Positions 44,151-53,705 are shown, numbered from the stretch's first letter. The stretch: DNA of 64,000 nucleotides from an uncultured Rubritalea sp. (GCA_937923145.1 CALAJT010000016.1:20489-84488), one strand, 5' to 3'. Numbers and translations: made by a program. The notes: generated by a model not told the origin, from the sequence alone.

Positions 44151-45134
44151 TCACCGCAACTGACTTATAAACAGCAACCCAGAGCCTCTTAACGTTTTTC
44201 TTATTTTTTCTGCAGAAGCCTGTTCCTCGATCAATGATTTATTAGTTAGATTGTGAAAAATTGCTAATTCTTCTGGATTATTTGGTATGCGATAGACGCA
44301 AGAAATGAAATTATAATAGGATCGCATATACTGAATAATTTTGTATTCATTGCGCTTCATTAATTTTGTATAACAATCGATTAAAGATTTAAGTTCGCCA
44401 TGTCTGCCTGCCTGTAGATATTCTGCGAATAAGTATCCAATCGCCTCTCTAGACTTAACCACTGTTTGAGGGTGAGTCCTTAGACCTAGCGAAAAGGCAG
44501 AACCATGAGAGTTTTCACTTAAAGCACCTCCTATATTTCGGGTTAGCCAGACTGCTTCTGTATTGAGCTTTATTTTGTCTTTAGACTTCTTTGCATCTTT
44601 AGTATGCCTACTAGCGTCTAACCTAAATTTGACAGCTTTATCAGCTTCAAATGCTAAACGGTATTTTTCTCTGAGGGTTTCATTATCTTGAAATAAAGGT
44701 GATGAAACAAGTTCGCCACTCTCTTCACAAAGCCCTATCGTGAGTTCATCTAATTCTTTAATAGACTTATAAGTAAAGGCACTATCTTTCATTTTGAATA
44801 GCAACTCAGGCTTCTCAAAGACGACTGGTTTAATTGTAGCTAGATCTATAAGCTCCTTTTCTTTTCGGGCTAGCTCTTGTTTGAGGATAATTATTTCACG
44901 CTGTTTATGTAGTTTTGCTAATTTCTCCTCACCGCTAGCAATTGCCTTCTCATCTCTAGCAACTAACTCTAGGTGCTTCTGATTTCTAATTTCGTTTAGC
45001 TCATCTACTTCCGCTTCAAAATAGCTTAAAATAATATCACGTTCTCTTTTCGTGAAGTGGTCAAAATGAGATACTATTTTATCATACCTAGCTAGTAACT
45101 CATCTTCCTCTTCATTCATTGTTCGATATTTCAA
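44151..45134 (-). CDS. Coiled-coil protein of unknown function (element)
   Basis: 327 residues. The first 110 residues are a highly charged coiled coil (RNQKHLELVARDEKAIASGE, KLAKLHKQREIIILKQELAR). The rest is helical, with no recognised domain. It lies between the HigA gene and the excisionase-like gene, same strand. The ATG at 45119 (MNEEEDELL) is an alternative start. Accessory factor, perhaps interacting with replication or helper-phage proteins (inference). Confidence 0.55.
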   Translation of the reverse strand: MKYRTMNEEEDELLARYDKIVSHFDHFTKRERDIILSYFEAEVDELNEIRNQKHLELVARDEKAIASGEEKLAKLHKQREIIILKQELARKEKELIDLATIKPVVFEKPELLFKMKDSAFTYKSIKELDELTIGLCEESGELVSSPLFQDNETLREKYRLAFEADKAVKFRLDASRHTKDAKKSKDKIKLNTEAVWLTRNIGGALSENSHGSAFSLGLRTHPQTVVKSREAIGYLFAEYLQAGRHGELKSLIDCYTKLMKRNEYKIIQYMRSYYNFISCVYRIPNNPEELAIFHNLTNKSLIEEQASAEKIRKTLRGSGLLFISQLR

Positions 45135-45186
45135 ATTATTCTATATTAGCGATACTGATTCTATAAGTAAATGAATCAGATTTCAC

Positions 45187-45486
45187 CTAAGCCGATAGCT
45201 CCACTACTGGCTCTATGCCTTTGATTAGTTCATTGCGTTTACTTTTCAGCGCTCGGAAATCGCATTCTACTTGGATGCCGTGCCAGAAGGTGTCTGACTG
45301 GTTGAAGTATGCGCCAAACCTTATCGACATACTGGGAGTGATGGAGCGCTTGCCAAGGACGATTTCATTGATAGCTCTGGGTGGCACTCCGATAGCTCTT
45401 GCCATGGCATTCTGTGAGATGCCTAGGGGCTTTAAGTATTCTTCTAGAAGGATTTCTCCTGCTGTGATTGATTGATTCATAGGCAT
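45187..45486 (-). CDS. higA: HigA-type antitoxin
   Basis: 99 residues: XRE-type helix-turn-helix (about 15-60; [48 protein letters not shown]) of the HigA family, with SDTFWHGIQ typical of the group. Lies 30 bases after the toxin gene in toxin-first order, as usual for higBA. Alternative start MNQSITAGE two codons later. Confidence 0.88.
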   Translation of the reverse strand: MPMNQSITAGEILLEEYLKPLGISQNAMARAIGVPPRAINEIVLGKRSITPSMSIRFGAYFNQSDTFWHGIQVECDFRALKSKRNELIKGIEPVVELSA

Positions 45487-45516
45487 AACGTAGCGCGTTA
45501 TGGCTAGAGTTCAAGT

Positions 45517-45795
45517 TTAATGGTAATCTACTATGGCAACTTCTTGTATTCCTTGCGGTGTCCAGATGAAGGTGATGCGCCATTGTCTATTGATGCGGAT
45601 AGAGTGATAGCCTTTGAGGTTGCCCCTTAGTGCTTCTAGACGGTTGTTAGGTGGCACGGATAGGTCTTGGAGTGTGGAGGCTTGGTTCAGCTGAATGAGC
45701 TTTCTCAGTGCGACTCTGGCTATGTTATTGAAGCGTTTATTTTTCTCTTCATGGAATAGCTGCTCTGTATCTCGGTTAGCAAAGGATAGGATCAT
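45517..45795 (-). CDS. higB: HigB-type toxin (RelE superfamily)
   Basis: 92 residues: [42 protein letters not shown] and the final EVAIVDYH are strongly HigB-like. HigB cuts mRNA on the ribosome. It starts 3 bases after the integrase stop codon, so integrase, toxin and antitoxin form one unit: integrase expression also brings the addiction pair. Confidence 0.9.
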   Translation of the reverse strand: MILSFANRDTEQLFHEEKNKRFNNIARVALRKLIQLNQASTLQDLSVPPNNRLEALRGNLKGYHSIRINRQWRITFIWTPQGIQEVAIVDYH

Positions 45796-45798
45796 GGA

Positions 45799-47106
45799 CT
45801 AGATAGCTTTGAGGTGTGATTCGTTAGCGCTCTCATCTGGCTCGGCTAGTATCGCCTTTCCTGCTTTCATGTCTGGAATGATGCTAAAGAACTCTGCTCC
45901 CTCCTCGGCTGGTCTATGGTCTAGGTAGTGCTTCTTAATCATGCGCTCACTATTTCCTGCTTCCTGTGCTGTGTTCCCTATCGATCTGTGAAGGGCGATG
46001 TGATAGCTTATGAATGAATGTCTGGTTTCATCTGTCTGGAGGTTGAATTTCTTTCTAATCTTTGGGTAGTCTGTAATTAGATTAGGTGGCATGATTGGCT
46101 TTCCTTCATATGCTTTTAGCCATGCTATTAGGTTTTCACTCATTTTAATAGGTCTGCTATCCTTGGTCTTTGCTACATCGGCAGGGATCATGATACGCCC
46201 TGTAGTGAGATTGATAAGCTCTTCTTCACGTGCTGAGAGCTTGTAGAGTTCGCCATTATCTATTGATGGTCTGATTCCTGCAAAGTAAGCTAGAGCGAAC
46301 CATTTCACTAGGCTACCGTCTTTATAGTTCATAAGGTAGCTGAATAGCTCCTTGGTGGTGTCTGTCTTAGTGGTGGCGATGTCTGGACGTTCTTCAGCTA
46401 TTCTCTTAGCTGAGTGAACTGTAATTCCCTCTACGGGATTATTAAATGTCCACGGGCGATTGGTGCTAAGGTCTCTTTCTCCAGCCCATATGAAAAAGGA
46501 TGCTATCTCGTTGCGGTGATTGTTCCACGTCTTCTTTTTAGCCACGGTAGAGCCGTCACGGCTTCGCAGTGTCTTGAGATATGATTTCACGCTTACCTCG
46601 GTGATGGTGTGAACAAGCGCATCCTCTGTGAATCTAGAGAATGATCTGAGAATGGTTCTAGTCTTCTTTCTCGTTGGCTCTCTCACTCCTTCACGCTCCT
46701 TATCATCCAGATAGTGTTTCAAGCCGTCCTTGATAGAAATAGTAAATTCTGGGGGGCGATGATGCTTAAGATAAAACTCGGTAACTTCTCTGAGTGAATA
46801 GGCTTCACCTAAATCCTTGTATGCTTGCTCAGACTCTCTTAGCTGGCTTTCATTTAGTGAAGTGAGTAATAGAGCTTGGTGTGTGCCTCTGTTCTTTAGA
46901 TTGATGTTTACTGAATTTGCATAAGTTTCAGCTTTAGTCTGGTCAGTGAATTGCTTGCGCTGCCATTTGCCGTCTTCTTTCCAGCCTCGGACGATGTAGC
47001 CAAAATACTCAATGCCTCGCTTAGTGTAGGTGTGAGGATAGACTTTCGCCTCTTCATCTTTTCCTCTATAGCCGTCTTTCTGCTTCAATCTCACTCTCTT
47101 GCTCAT
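45799..47106 (-). CDS. int: Tyrosine recombinase/integrase of the tRNA-Glu element
   Basis: 435 residues. N-terminal arm-binding-like part, core-binding domain (about 100-210) and catalytic domain. Catalytic residues: Arg279 in AYFAGIRPS, a lysine in AKTKDSR, Arg362-His363 in DETRHSF (the first box-II His is Asp), an Asn where LGH has His (EAGNSE, about 385) and nucleophile Tyr394 in KKHYLDH. It lies next to attR and reads inward from it. The higBA pair follows. Confidence 0.9.
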   Translation of the reverse strand: MSKRVRLKQKDGYRGKDEEAKVYPHTYTKRGIEYFGYIVRGWKEDGKWQRKQFTDQTKAETYANSVNINLKNRGTHQALLLTSLNESQLRESEQAYKDLGEAYSLREVTEFYLKHHRPPEFTISIKDGLKHYLDDKEREGVREPTRKKTRTILRSFSRFTEDALVHTITEVSVKSYLKTLRSRDGSTVAKKKTWNNHRNEIASFFIWAGERDLSTNRPWTFNNPVEGITVHSAKRIAEERPDIATTKTDTTKELFSYLMNYKDGSLVKWFALAYFAGIRPSIDNGELYKLSAREEELINLTTGRIMIPADVAKTKDSRPIKMSENLIAWLKAYEGKPIMPPNLITDYPKIRKKFNLQTDETRHSFISYHIALHRSIGNTAQEAGNSERMIKKHYLDHRPAEEGAEFFSIIPDMKAGKAILAEPDESANESHLKAI

Positions 47107-47148
47107 GGGTGCAAACTAGCGGTATTCAATAGCATAAAACAAGCATTA

Positions 47149-47171
47149 AAAACGGGACAAGGGACGGGACG
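47149..47171 (+). repeat. Right ACGGGACA repeats (candidate integrase arm sites)
   Basis: ACGGGACA at 47152-47159 and ACGGGACG at 47164-47171, 12 bases apart start to start, the same spacing and orientation as the left copies. They lie between the integrase start and attR. Confidence 0.6.
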
Positions 47172-47204
47172 ATACACTATTCACCCATTTCATATACTAG
47201 TCCA

Positions 47205-47239
<35 letters not shown>

Positions 47240-47257
47240 ACTGAAATGTTAAAAAAA

Positions 47258-47287
47258 GCCTTTCAGAGCAATCTGAAAGGTTTTTTT
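47258..47287 (+). terminator. Original downstream terminator of tRNA-Glu beyond attR
   Basis: CCTTTCAGA / TCTGAAAGG stem followed by TTTTTTT and GTGCCCT. The shared flank with the left terminator (GAAATG..AAAAAGCCT..TTTTTTTGTGCCCT) suggests this is the host copy. Confidence 0.8.
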
Positions 47288-47761
47288 GTGCCCTGTTGCT
47301 TCATGGATGATTAGGTTTAATTTAAATTTTAGTATCACTGTTTAATAAAAAATCAATTCAGCGAAAGGGTATCCTCTAGAGTTCTTTGCACAAGTTATTC
47401 ACAAACATTCTCAACCTTGTGGAACAGTTCTATTTAGGTGCTTTCAGGGTCAAACTATTTTAATCTAACAATTTGGATATTTTTCATCCTCCTACGTGCT
47501 AAAGCCCACAAGCTATTTAACAACACCACACAAAAAAAAAACAACTTATTATTATACAGGTATTTACAGTTTTACGTGTTTTATTTAATTTTTCATGCTC
47601 GGATTAAATTACATGAATCCATGTAATAAATAAGCCGATAAATCTTAGCATCACAAAGTAATCCAGTTTGTTTAATTTCCAATGGTTTATAGAGTAATGA
47701 AAATGTTATTCACAGTATTATGAGTAAATTTCATACATAGCATTTAAGGCTATTCTGACTG
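47288..47761. other. AT-rich non-coding region
   Basis: No convincing gene in about 470 bases; the 62-residue track ORF (47438-47626) is AT-biased and low complexity. Two TTATTCACA words (47395 and 47706), one mismatch from the DnaA box, are visible but isolated. Confidence 0.4.
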
Positions 47762-47812
47762 TTGAAAAACTTACTCTTGATTGGCTTAGTTGATTTTATT
47801 AGTGTGCGCGCC

Positions 47813-48199
47813 ATGCAGCCGTTGCACTTTGAAAAAGCCCTAGAAAAAATCTTATCGCGCGATAGCCGCTATGAGGGCGAAGCCTATGTTTTTCTTAAGG
47901 AAGCACTAGATTTTACTGTGTCTAATGAATATGCAGAAAAGCTAGCTAACTCGAAGCACGTCTCCGCTAAGGAGTTACTCATGGGCTTCAGGGAGTTTGC
48001 TCTCAAGCAGTATGGCCCTATGGCTGCCACACTTTTTAGCGAGTGGGGTATCAACTCCTGTGACGACATCGGTAACATGGTCTTCTTACTCATCGAGGAA
48101 GGTATGTTTGGAAAGCAAGATAGTGATAGCCCTGATGACTTTAAGCCCTACTACAGCTTTCAGGAAGCCTTCGTGGAGCCATTCTTACCGAAACAGTAA
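47813..48199 (+). CDS. Minf_1886 family protein
   Basis: 128 residues from the ATG at 47813 (MQPLHFEKALEKIL); the track start at 47762 adds a non-family leader. Family blocks: DSRYEGEAYVFLKEALDFTV, HVSAKELLMGFREFALKQYGPMAATLFSEWGINSCDDIGNMVF and DFKPYYSFQEAFVEPFLP. This family is known to me mainly from Verrucomicrobia and other PVC bacteria. Function unknown; it appears to be a soluble cytoplasmic protein. Confidence 0.85.
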   Translation: MQPLHFEKALEKILSRDSRYEGEAYVFLKEALDFTVSNEYAEKLANSKHVSAKELLMGFREFALKQYGPMAATLFSEWGINSCDDIGNMVFLLIEEGMFGKQDSDSPDDFKPYYSFQEAFVEPFLPKQ

Positions 48200-48660
48200 C
48201 GACACTTAGCCTAAGATCTAGATCTGAGCGCCCAGACTACCGAAGAAGTTACTTAGACTAGATTATTATCTGTCGGAGATTGGACTAGCTGTGAAATTGA
48301 AACCGCAGAAACAGCAGAAACTGCGGCAGTAGCTATTGAAAGGCTAATAATCTTACTACTCTCCACTGTGGAGCTCTCATCTGTGAATTTCTTTATCATA
48401 GCCCTAACTCTAACTCAAGTTTGATCTATCTTCTAAATATCAAAGGTTTTCTCTGCAGATATATTGGCTATAAGATTGAAGCTAGCGCCGTGGATGAATT
48501 GATAAAACTGTTTACATTCTGAATAGGAACTGAGGTGTTCATTTTCTGCATGCTCTAAGGGGTTGGACTCATCAAGCTTCTCTGAGAGACAGAGCTGCGT
48601 CCATGATATCACAGACACAGCTTATTTCAAAGAGTAGACATACTCTGATATTGTGTATTA
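48200..48660. other. Intergenic region with a possible small membrane peptide
   Basis: No long gene. A 48-residue minus-strand ORF (48253-48399: MIKKFTDESSTVESSKIISL, then SIATAAVSAVSAVSISQLVQ) could encode a small hydrophobic peptide. A 61-residue minus-strand track ORF (48433-48618) is less convincing. A short palindrome CTCCACTGTGGAG lies at about 48361. Confidence 0.3.
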
Positions 48661-49980
48661 TTATTCTTCAATATCGCGTCTCATGTCTCTCAATCTCATC
48701 TTCTTTTCCTGCTCTTGCTGAGCTAGTGCGACGATGGCTGGAGCCAGACCAGAGAGATATTCTAGGTGCTTAGTAGCGAGAGGTCCACGGCTAGCAGTAA
48801 TGATACCATTATCATCGACCGAGACCGCCATCGCCCAGCCTTTATCAGACTCAGTAATGTCTACCATGAGTCTGTCTACGAGTGGCTTCGCCATACCGAA
48901 TTCTTCGCCAAGCATTCCTGTTTCAGCTAGCTTCCCATATTTTTCTGCCATTTGGGTCAGAAGTTCTTTTGAGACATAAGCCATAGTATTAGCTGTGGCA
49001 GGGAGTCCCTCCATCGCAGCTTTATACTCAGCTGAGTCAGCGAGAGTGTTTTCACCACTCATGCACTTAGTAAGAAATGCCTCGTTAGAGCCGATCCATA
49101 CATGGTTATTCTTGATGTCTATAATGGCTATAGGTGAGAGATTCAAAACCTCGCTCACTTGCTTACCATTTCCTTCTGTCATCTCTGATCTAGCTTCAAG
49201 GTTTGGTTTGAGAATGATCATACCGTCTTTTTCTGAAATATCTACAGGAGCTTCTGATTCTAGTAGAGCCTTCTTGCCGATTTTATCCCAGAGCCATGCT
49301 ATCCCATCTACACGAGCTGCCATGTATGGTCTGCCTACTTTACCGAATGGCGTAGGGATGCTGTCCGCAGCATCCAGGTCCATCATAAAGTTTACTCGGA
49401 CATTCATTTTAGAAAGTACTTCTGAAGCAGTCATTCCGAGTTCTGGAATAGGCTTCTTCATATTTTCATCTATCTTATCTCCTTCGCCTACTGCCTTCGC
49501 CATCGCCGTAGCCATTTCTTCTACTTGCCTAAAGTCTAGCTGAAGCTGGAATGCAAGGTCAGTTCCAGAAGGGCTGATGGTCGGAACAACAGCGGCCTGA
49601 CCCTTATCACCGAAGAGTGAGAATATTCCCTTTTTGTTGCCACCGTTATCCATGTAGGAGAGGTTGAGCCATGCATTATCCACTTTTGCAGAACTATCAC
49701 CGTATGCCTTGAGAGTATTGATTCCCAGTATCTCCATCATCTCTTTTGCTTTAAGATTTGGTGGGATTTTCTCTCCGCTCTTACGTGCAGTGTCTAGAAT
49801 CAGCTCTAGATACTGAGTGATAGCTCCCATATCGCCACTGACCTTATTCAGCTTTATATATTCAGCTTTAGTATCGATCTTAGCAGCAACACCCGCTAAA
49901 TCTGGATGTGTCTGCGCTAGGGCAGAGGTCTGGAGTGCACAGGTAAGTGCCGGCAGTAGGAATAAGTGTCTCTTTTTCAT
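48661..49980 (-). CDS. Large exported protein of unknown function
   Basis: 439 residues. Signal peptide MKKRHLFLLPALTCALQTSALAQ, then a soluble mixed alpha/beta protein rich in Asp/Glu/Lys. Repeated hints of DUF3352-like domains (YVSKELLTQMAEKYG; ITASRGPLATKHLEYLSGLAP) but no firm family assignment. C-terminal tail is strongly charged (EQEKKMRLRDMRRDIEE). Probably periplasmic. Stand-alone transcript. Confidence 0.65.
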   Translation of the reverse strand: MKKRHLFLLPALTCALQTSALAQTHPDLAGVAAKIDTKAEYIKLNKVSGDMGAITQYLELILDTARKSGEKIPPNLKAKEMMEILGINTLKAYGDSSAKVDNAWLNLSYMDNGGNKKGIFSLFGDKGQAAVVPTISPSGTDLAFQLQLDFRQVEEMATAMAKAVGEGDKIDENMKKPIPELGMTASEVLSKMNVRVNFMMDLDAADSIPTPFGKVGRPYMAARVDGIAWLWDKIGKKALLESEAPVDISEKDGMIILKPNLEARSEMTEGNGKQVSEVLNLSPIAIIDIKNNHVWIGSNEAFLTKCMSGENTLADSAEYKAAMEGLPATANTMAYVSKELLTQMAEKYGKLAETGMLGEEFGMAKPLVDRLMVDITESDKGWAMAVSVDDNGIITASRGPLATKHLEYLSGLAPAIVALAQQEQEKKMRLRDMRRDIEE

Positions 49981-50118
49981 AATGTATTTAGTATTGAATA
50001 TATTATCTACATATACTTAGTACAGTAAATCTATTTGGTTACAGAAAATGAAAAAAATTATGACATTTTAAATTTGATAAGGTCGAGCAAGAGAATACCA
50101 TAATAATAATTTTACACT

Positions 50119-50991
50119 CTAAGCTCTATCGCTAAGATCATAATTAAGCTCTATAGATTCTCTGAGCGCTCTAATAATTTTACAGAGCCCAGCCTTATCC
50201 TTAGTGGCTTCTCGGCACTGAGAATTTGTAAAATGTTCCTTGCTGATATGGTTTCCAATCTCAGCGTAATGCTCAATTAGTTTACCTTCTAATAGCCCTA
50301 ATTGGGAACGATATGTGGAGAGAGCTTTGTTAGCCTTACCTATGATTCCATAGTTCTCTGTAGCTTCGTTTCTATAGTTAGATTTCTTAGCATTTATAGA
50401 GGTCTCTATCTTCTTGAGAACCGCTGATTGATTTACTAGGTTTTGATCACGCTCGACTTTCTTTTCTTTTAGGTCGGCGAATTTTTGCTTCAGTTTAATC
50501 AGGCTTAATTCCTCGTTGTGTAATAGATCTTCACTAGCTCCTTCTTTTTTCAATGTCTGAAGCTTGAGGACTGTGCCATCATGAAGCCTCCGTATGTTAT
50601 CTGCTATTTTAGTGATCCCTTTGAGTTCTTCTTTGATCTGCGCTACACGATCATTCTGCTTGGTGTACATTTTTTGTAAGTCATTATCACCATCGTTATT
50701 AGTCTGCTCGAACTGATGCTCCTTCTTCTTCTTAAGCTGCTTAATCTGTAGCTCTATCTCATCTACCTTTACTTCGATTTCATCTTTTTTAAGATGCATT
50801 TTCTTGAGATCCCAGTAGTTGACTTTGTATTTATCAATCCCCTCCAGATTTTTCCATACACTTCTGCCAAGTATATCCTCAGCTTGGCGAAGTAATTGAA
50901 TTTCTACAGCGGCATCGTTCAGGCGCTTCTGTTTTTTCTGAATACCAAATTTCTTTAGCAGCATAGCAATCTTGAATTTTGATTTAGTCAT
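50119..50991 (-). CDS. Coiled-coil protein co-transcribed with acetyl-CoA synthetase
   Basis: 290 residues, no signal peptide or membrane helix. Mostly long coiled coil (LKKDEIEVKVDEIELQIKQL, LKQKFADLKEKKVERDQNLV) with Lys/Glu-rich heptads. No known domain recognised. Begins 6 bases after the acs stop, so it is probably co-transcribed. A structural or scaffold role is only a guess. Confidence 0.6.
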   Translation of the reverse strand: MTKSKFKIAMLLKKFGIQKKQKRLNDAAVEIQLLRQAEDILGRSVWKNLEGIDKYKVNYWDLKKMHLKKDEIEVKVDEIELQIKQLKKKKEHQFEQTNNDGDNDLQKMYTKQNDRVAQIKEELKGITKIADNIRRLHDGTVLKLQTLKKEGASEDLLHNEELSLIKLKQKFADLKEKKVERDQNLVNQSAVLKKIETSINAKKSNYRNEATENYGIIGKANKALSTYRSQLGLLEGKLIEHYAEIGNHISKEHFTNSQCREATKDKAGLCKIIRALRESIELNYDLSDRA

Positions 50992-50997
50992 CTTTAT

Positions 50998-52989
50998 TTA
51001 TTCTGCAATGGATTTTTGAAGGGCATCGATCACCCTACTATCTTCAAGTGTTGTTATATTCCCAGTAACCTTGCCCGTCTTGACGAGTTCCTTAAGAAGT
51101 CTTCTCATGATTTTGCCAGAGCGAGTTTTAGGTAATGCTGGTGCGAAGTGGATCGCATCCGGCTTAGCAATAGCTCCGATAACTTTACCTACGTGGTTTC
51201 TAAGTTCAATTTTTAATGCATCAGTCGCTTTCACGTTTCCTTTCAGAGTTACGAAGCACACGATGGATTCTCCCTTGATATCATGTGGCTTACCAACTAC
51301 TGCAGCCTCAGCCACAGTCTTGTGACCTACTAGCGCTGACTCCACCTCAGCAGTGCCGAGACGGTGACCAGATACATTGAGAACATCATCGAGTCTGCCT
51401 ACGATGTAGATATTCCCCTTCTTATCTTTGCGCGCTCCATCACCTGCTGTGTAGATGTCTTTATAGTCGCTCCAGTAAGTCTCCTTGTAGCGTTTCTTGT
51501 CGCCATAAATACTACGTAGCATCGATGGCCACGGCTTACGAATGACCAGTTTCCCTGGCTCACCAGTTTTGCATTCATTGCCATCTTCATCTAGGATTGC
51601 AGCGTCCACTCCGAAGAATGGCAGAGTCGCAGTTCCAGGTTTAATCGGAGTGCAGCCTGGGAGAGGTGAGATCATAATAGCACCTGTTTCAGTCTGCCAC
51701 CATGTGTCTACGATAGGGCAATTACCACCACCTATCTTCTCATAATACCAGAGCCATGCAGCAGGATTGATCGGCTCACCTACTGTACCTAGGAGTCGCA
51801 GTGAGGAAAGATCGTGCTTTTCGACGTGCTCGTCACCAGCCTTGATGAAGGCTCTGATCGCAGTCGGTGCTGTGTAGAATATAGAAACACCATATTCCTC
51901 GATAATGCTCCAGAAGCGGCTCCAGTCTGGGAAGTTCGGAGCGCCTTCATACATGATCTGAGTCACTCCATTAAGAAGTGGTCCGTAGGTGATGTAGGAG
52001 TGTCCTGTGATCCAGCCCACATCTGCAGTGCACCAGTAGACATCATCTTCCTTCATATCAAAAATATATTTACAGGTAGCATACGTGCCTACCATGTATC
52101 CTCCAGTGGTGTGGAGGATCCCCTTTGGCTTTCCAGTAGATCCTGAAGTGTAGAGGATAAATAATGGATGCTCAGCATTGAAACCTTTTGCCTTATGAAC
52201 TCCAGACATACCTTCTACTACATCGCTCCACCACTTATCACGGCCTTTCTTCATCTTGACGTCATTACCTAGACGTTTTTGAACGATCACTGTCTTGACC
52301 ATCTTGTTACCTTTTAGGGCAGCATCAACATTTTCTTTCAGAGCTACATTACCACCACGTCGCCATCCACCATCACAGGTAATGATCGCTACAGCTGCGG
52401 AGTCCTCTAGTCTATCCTTAATAGACTCTGCTGAGAATCCACCGAATACTACAGAGTGAACAGCTCCAATACGAGCACACGCTAACATCGCCACTGTAGC
52501 TTCTGGAGTCATCGGCATATAGATCAGAACATTATCCTTAGACTTTATTCCTTCTGCGATCAGTGCATTAGCAAATCTAGAAACATCTCGGAGCAACTGT
52601 CGGTAAGTAATGACCTGCTTGTCGCCCGGCTCACCTTCCCAGATAATCGCAGCTTTATTACCACGACCTTCTTCCACATGGCGGTCTACGCAGTTCTCGC
52701 AGACATTGACTTTCGCTCCACTAAACCACTTTGCGTTAGGTACTTTCCAGTCTAACACCTTGTCCCACTTCTTCTGCCATTTCAGCTCATTTGCCTCACG
52801 AGCCCAGAAGACATCTGGCTTATCGATCGACTCCGTATGCATCCGCTTATACTCTGCCATGCTCTTCACGCGAGCATTCTTAGAAAATTCTTTAGAGGGT
52901 TTAAATTCAGTATTCTCGTCTATCTCCACAGCCTTGGCAGCTTTCTTACTAGTCTTCATACCAGTCTTCTTTGCAGTTTTTTTACTCAT
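50998..52989 (-). CDS. acs: Acetyl-CoA synthetase with lysine-rich N-terminal tail
   Basis: Makes acetyl-CoA from acetate, ATP and CoA. I prefer the ATG at 52989 (MSKKTAKKTGMKTSKK, 663 residues) to the track start at 53013. Blocks: VNVCENCVDRHVEEGRGNKAA, YTSGSTGKPKG (adenylate-binding), TWWQTETGAIMISPLPG, RLDDVLNVSGHRLGTAEVES and the terminal RSGKIMRRLL, whose lysine is the usual acetylation site. The first 20 residues are a Lys-rich tail (TAKKTGMKTSKKAAK) absent from typical Acs. Confidence 0.96.
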   Translation of the reverse strand: MSKKTAKKTGMKTSKKAAKAVEIDENTEFKPSKEFSKNARVKSMAEYKRMHTESIDKPDVFWAREANELKWQKKWDKVLDWKVPNAKWFSGAKVNVCENCVDRHVEEGRGNKAAIIWEGEPGDKQVITYRQLLRDVSRFANALIAEGIKSKDNVLIYMPMTPEATVAMLACARIGAVHSVVFGGFSAESIKDRLEDSAAVAIITCDGGWRRGGNVALKENVDAALKGNKMVKTVIVQKRLGNDVKMKKGRDKWWSDVVEGMSGVHKAKGFNAEHPLFILYTSGSTGKPKGILHTTGGYMVGTYATCKYIFDMKEDDVYWCTADVGWITGHSYITYGPLLNGVTQIMYEGAPNFPDWSRFWSIIEEYGVSIFYTAPTAIRAFIKAGDEHVEKHDLSSLRLLGTVGEPINPAAWLWYYEKIGGGNCPIVDTWWQTETGAIMISPLPGCTPIKPGTATLPFFGVDAAILDEDGNECKTGEPGKLVIRKPWPSMLRSIYGDKKRYKETYWSDYKDIYTAGDGARKDKKGNIYIVGRLDDVLNVSGHRLGTAEVESALVGHKTVAEAAVVGKPHDIKGESIVCFVTLKGNVKATDALKIELRNHVGKVIGAIAKPDAIHFAPALPKTRSGKIMRRLLKELVKTGKVTGNITTLEDSRVIDALQKSIAE

Positions 52990-53102
52990 GGTTTTTAAAT
53001 ATTTATCTAGCACAGATTATCTTCTGATATGATCCTCTATTTTGATTAGCACAAGCTATCAAAAGAACTTCGCATAACACAACTACTTTTCAGAAAAAGG
53101 TA

Positions 53103-53705
53103 TCAGTCAGGATGAAGTAATTCTTCTAGCGCCTCCGCTAATAATTCCTTATAAACATCCCGTGGAACTTCATAACCGCCGAACTGCTTCAAGTGCTCAG
53201 TGAGCCACTGCGTATCTAAAAGAATAGCACCTTCATCTCGTAAATGCTCCACTAGACTCACCAAGGCAATTTTACTAGCATCCGTCTTTCTACTAAACAT
53301 ACTCTCGCCGAAAAACGCCTTCCCGAGCCTCACTCCATAGAGCCCACCTTGCAGTCCCTCATCATCCCAGCATTCGACAGACAGACCGAACCCTAGTTCA
53401 TAAATTTCCTGATACGAATCCATTATCACTTCATCTATCCAAGTAGAATCCCGATCTGCACAGCCTCGCATCACTTCGCGATACGCAGTATTCATCCGTA
53501 TTTCAAATGGCTCCTTCCTCAGCGCCTTCCGCAAGCCTCGCGGAATATGAAAACGCTCATCCAGCGGCATCAGCCCACGCTGCACAGGAGAAAACCACAA
53601 CAACTCACCCTCCTCTGCCATAGGGAAAACCCCCTCGGTGTAGGCACCTAGTAAAATATGTGGCTCGATTCGCTCCATTGCTAATAATCTATCTGACAAA
53701 TCCAT
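53103..53705 (-). CDS. aat: Leucyl/phenylalanyl-tRNA--protein transferase
   Basis: N-end-rule enzyme adding Leu or Phe to proteins with N-terminal Arg or Lys. 200 residues with GAYTEGVFPMAEEGELLWFSPVQRGLMPL, RGCADRDSTWIDEVIMDSY, ECWDDEGLQGGLYGVRLGKAFFGESMFS and DASKIALVSLVEHL. Divergent from apt. Confidence 0.95.
   Translation of the reverse strand: MDLSDRLLAMERIEPHILLGAYTEGVFPMAEEGELLWFSPVQRGLMPLDERFHIPRGLRKALRKEPFEIRMNTAYREVMRGCADRDSTWIDEVIMDSYQEIYELGFGLSVECWDDEGLQGGLYGVRLGKAFFGESMFSRKTDASKIALVSLVEHLRDEGAILLDTQWLTEHLKQFGGYEVPRDVYKELLAEALEELLHPD

Noticed and set aside
47438-47626. 62-residue ORF in the AT-rich gap
   Set aside because: Composition-driven, no coding character.
47395-47714. 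Two DnaA-box-like TTATTCACA words as a replication origin
   Set aside because: Only two near-matches, far apart, with no dnaA/dnaN nearby; expected by chance in AT-rich DNA.
48433-48618. 61-residue minus-strand ORF
   Set aside because: No ribosome site or recognisable domain; kept only as a weak possibility in the gap description.
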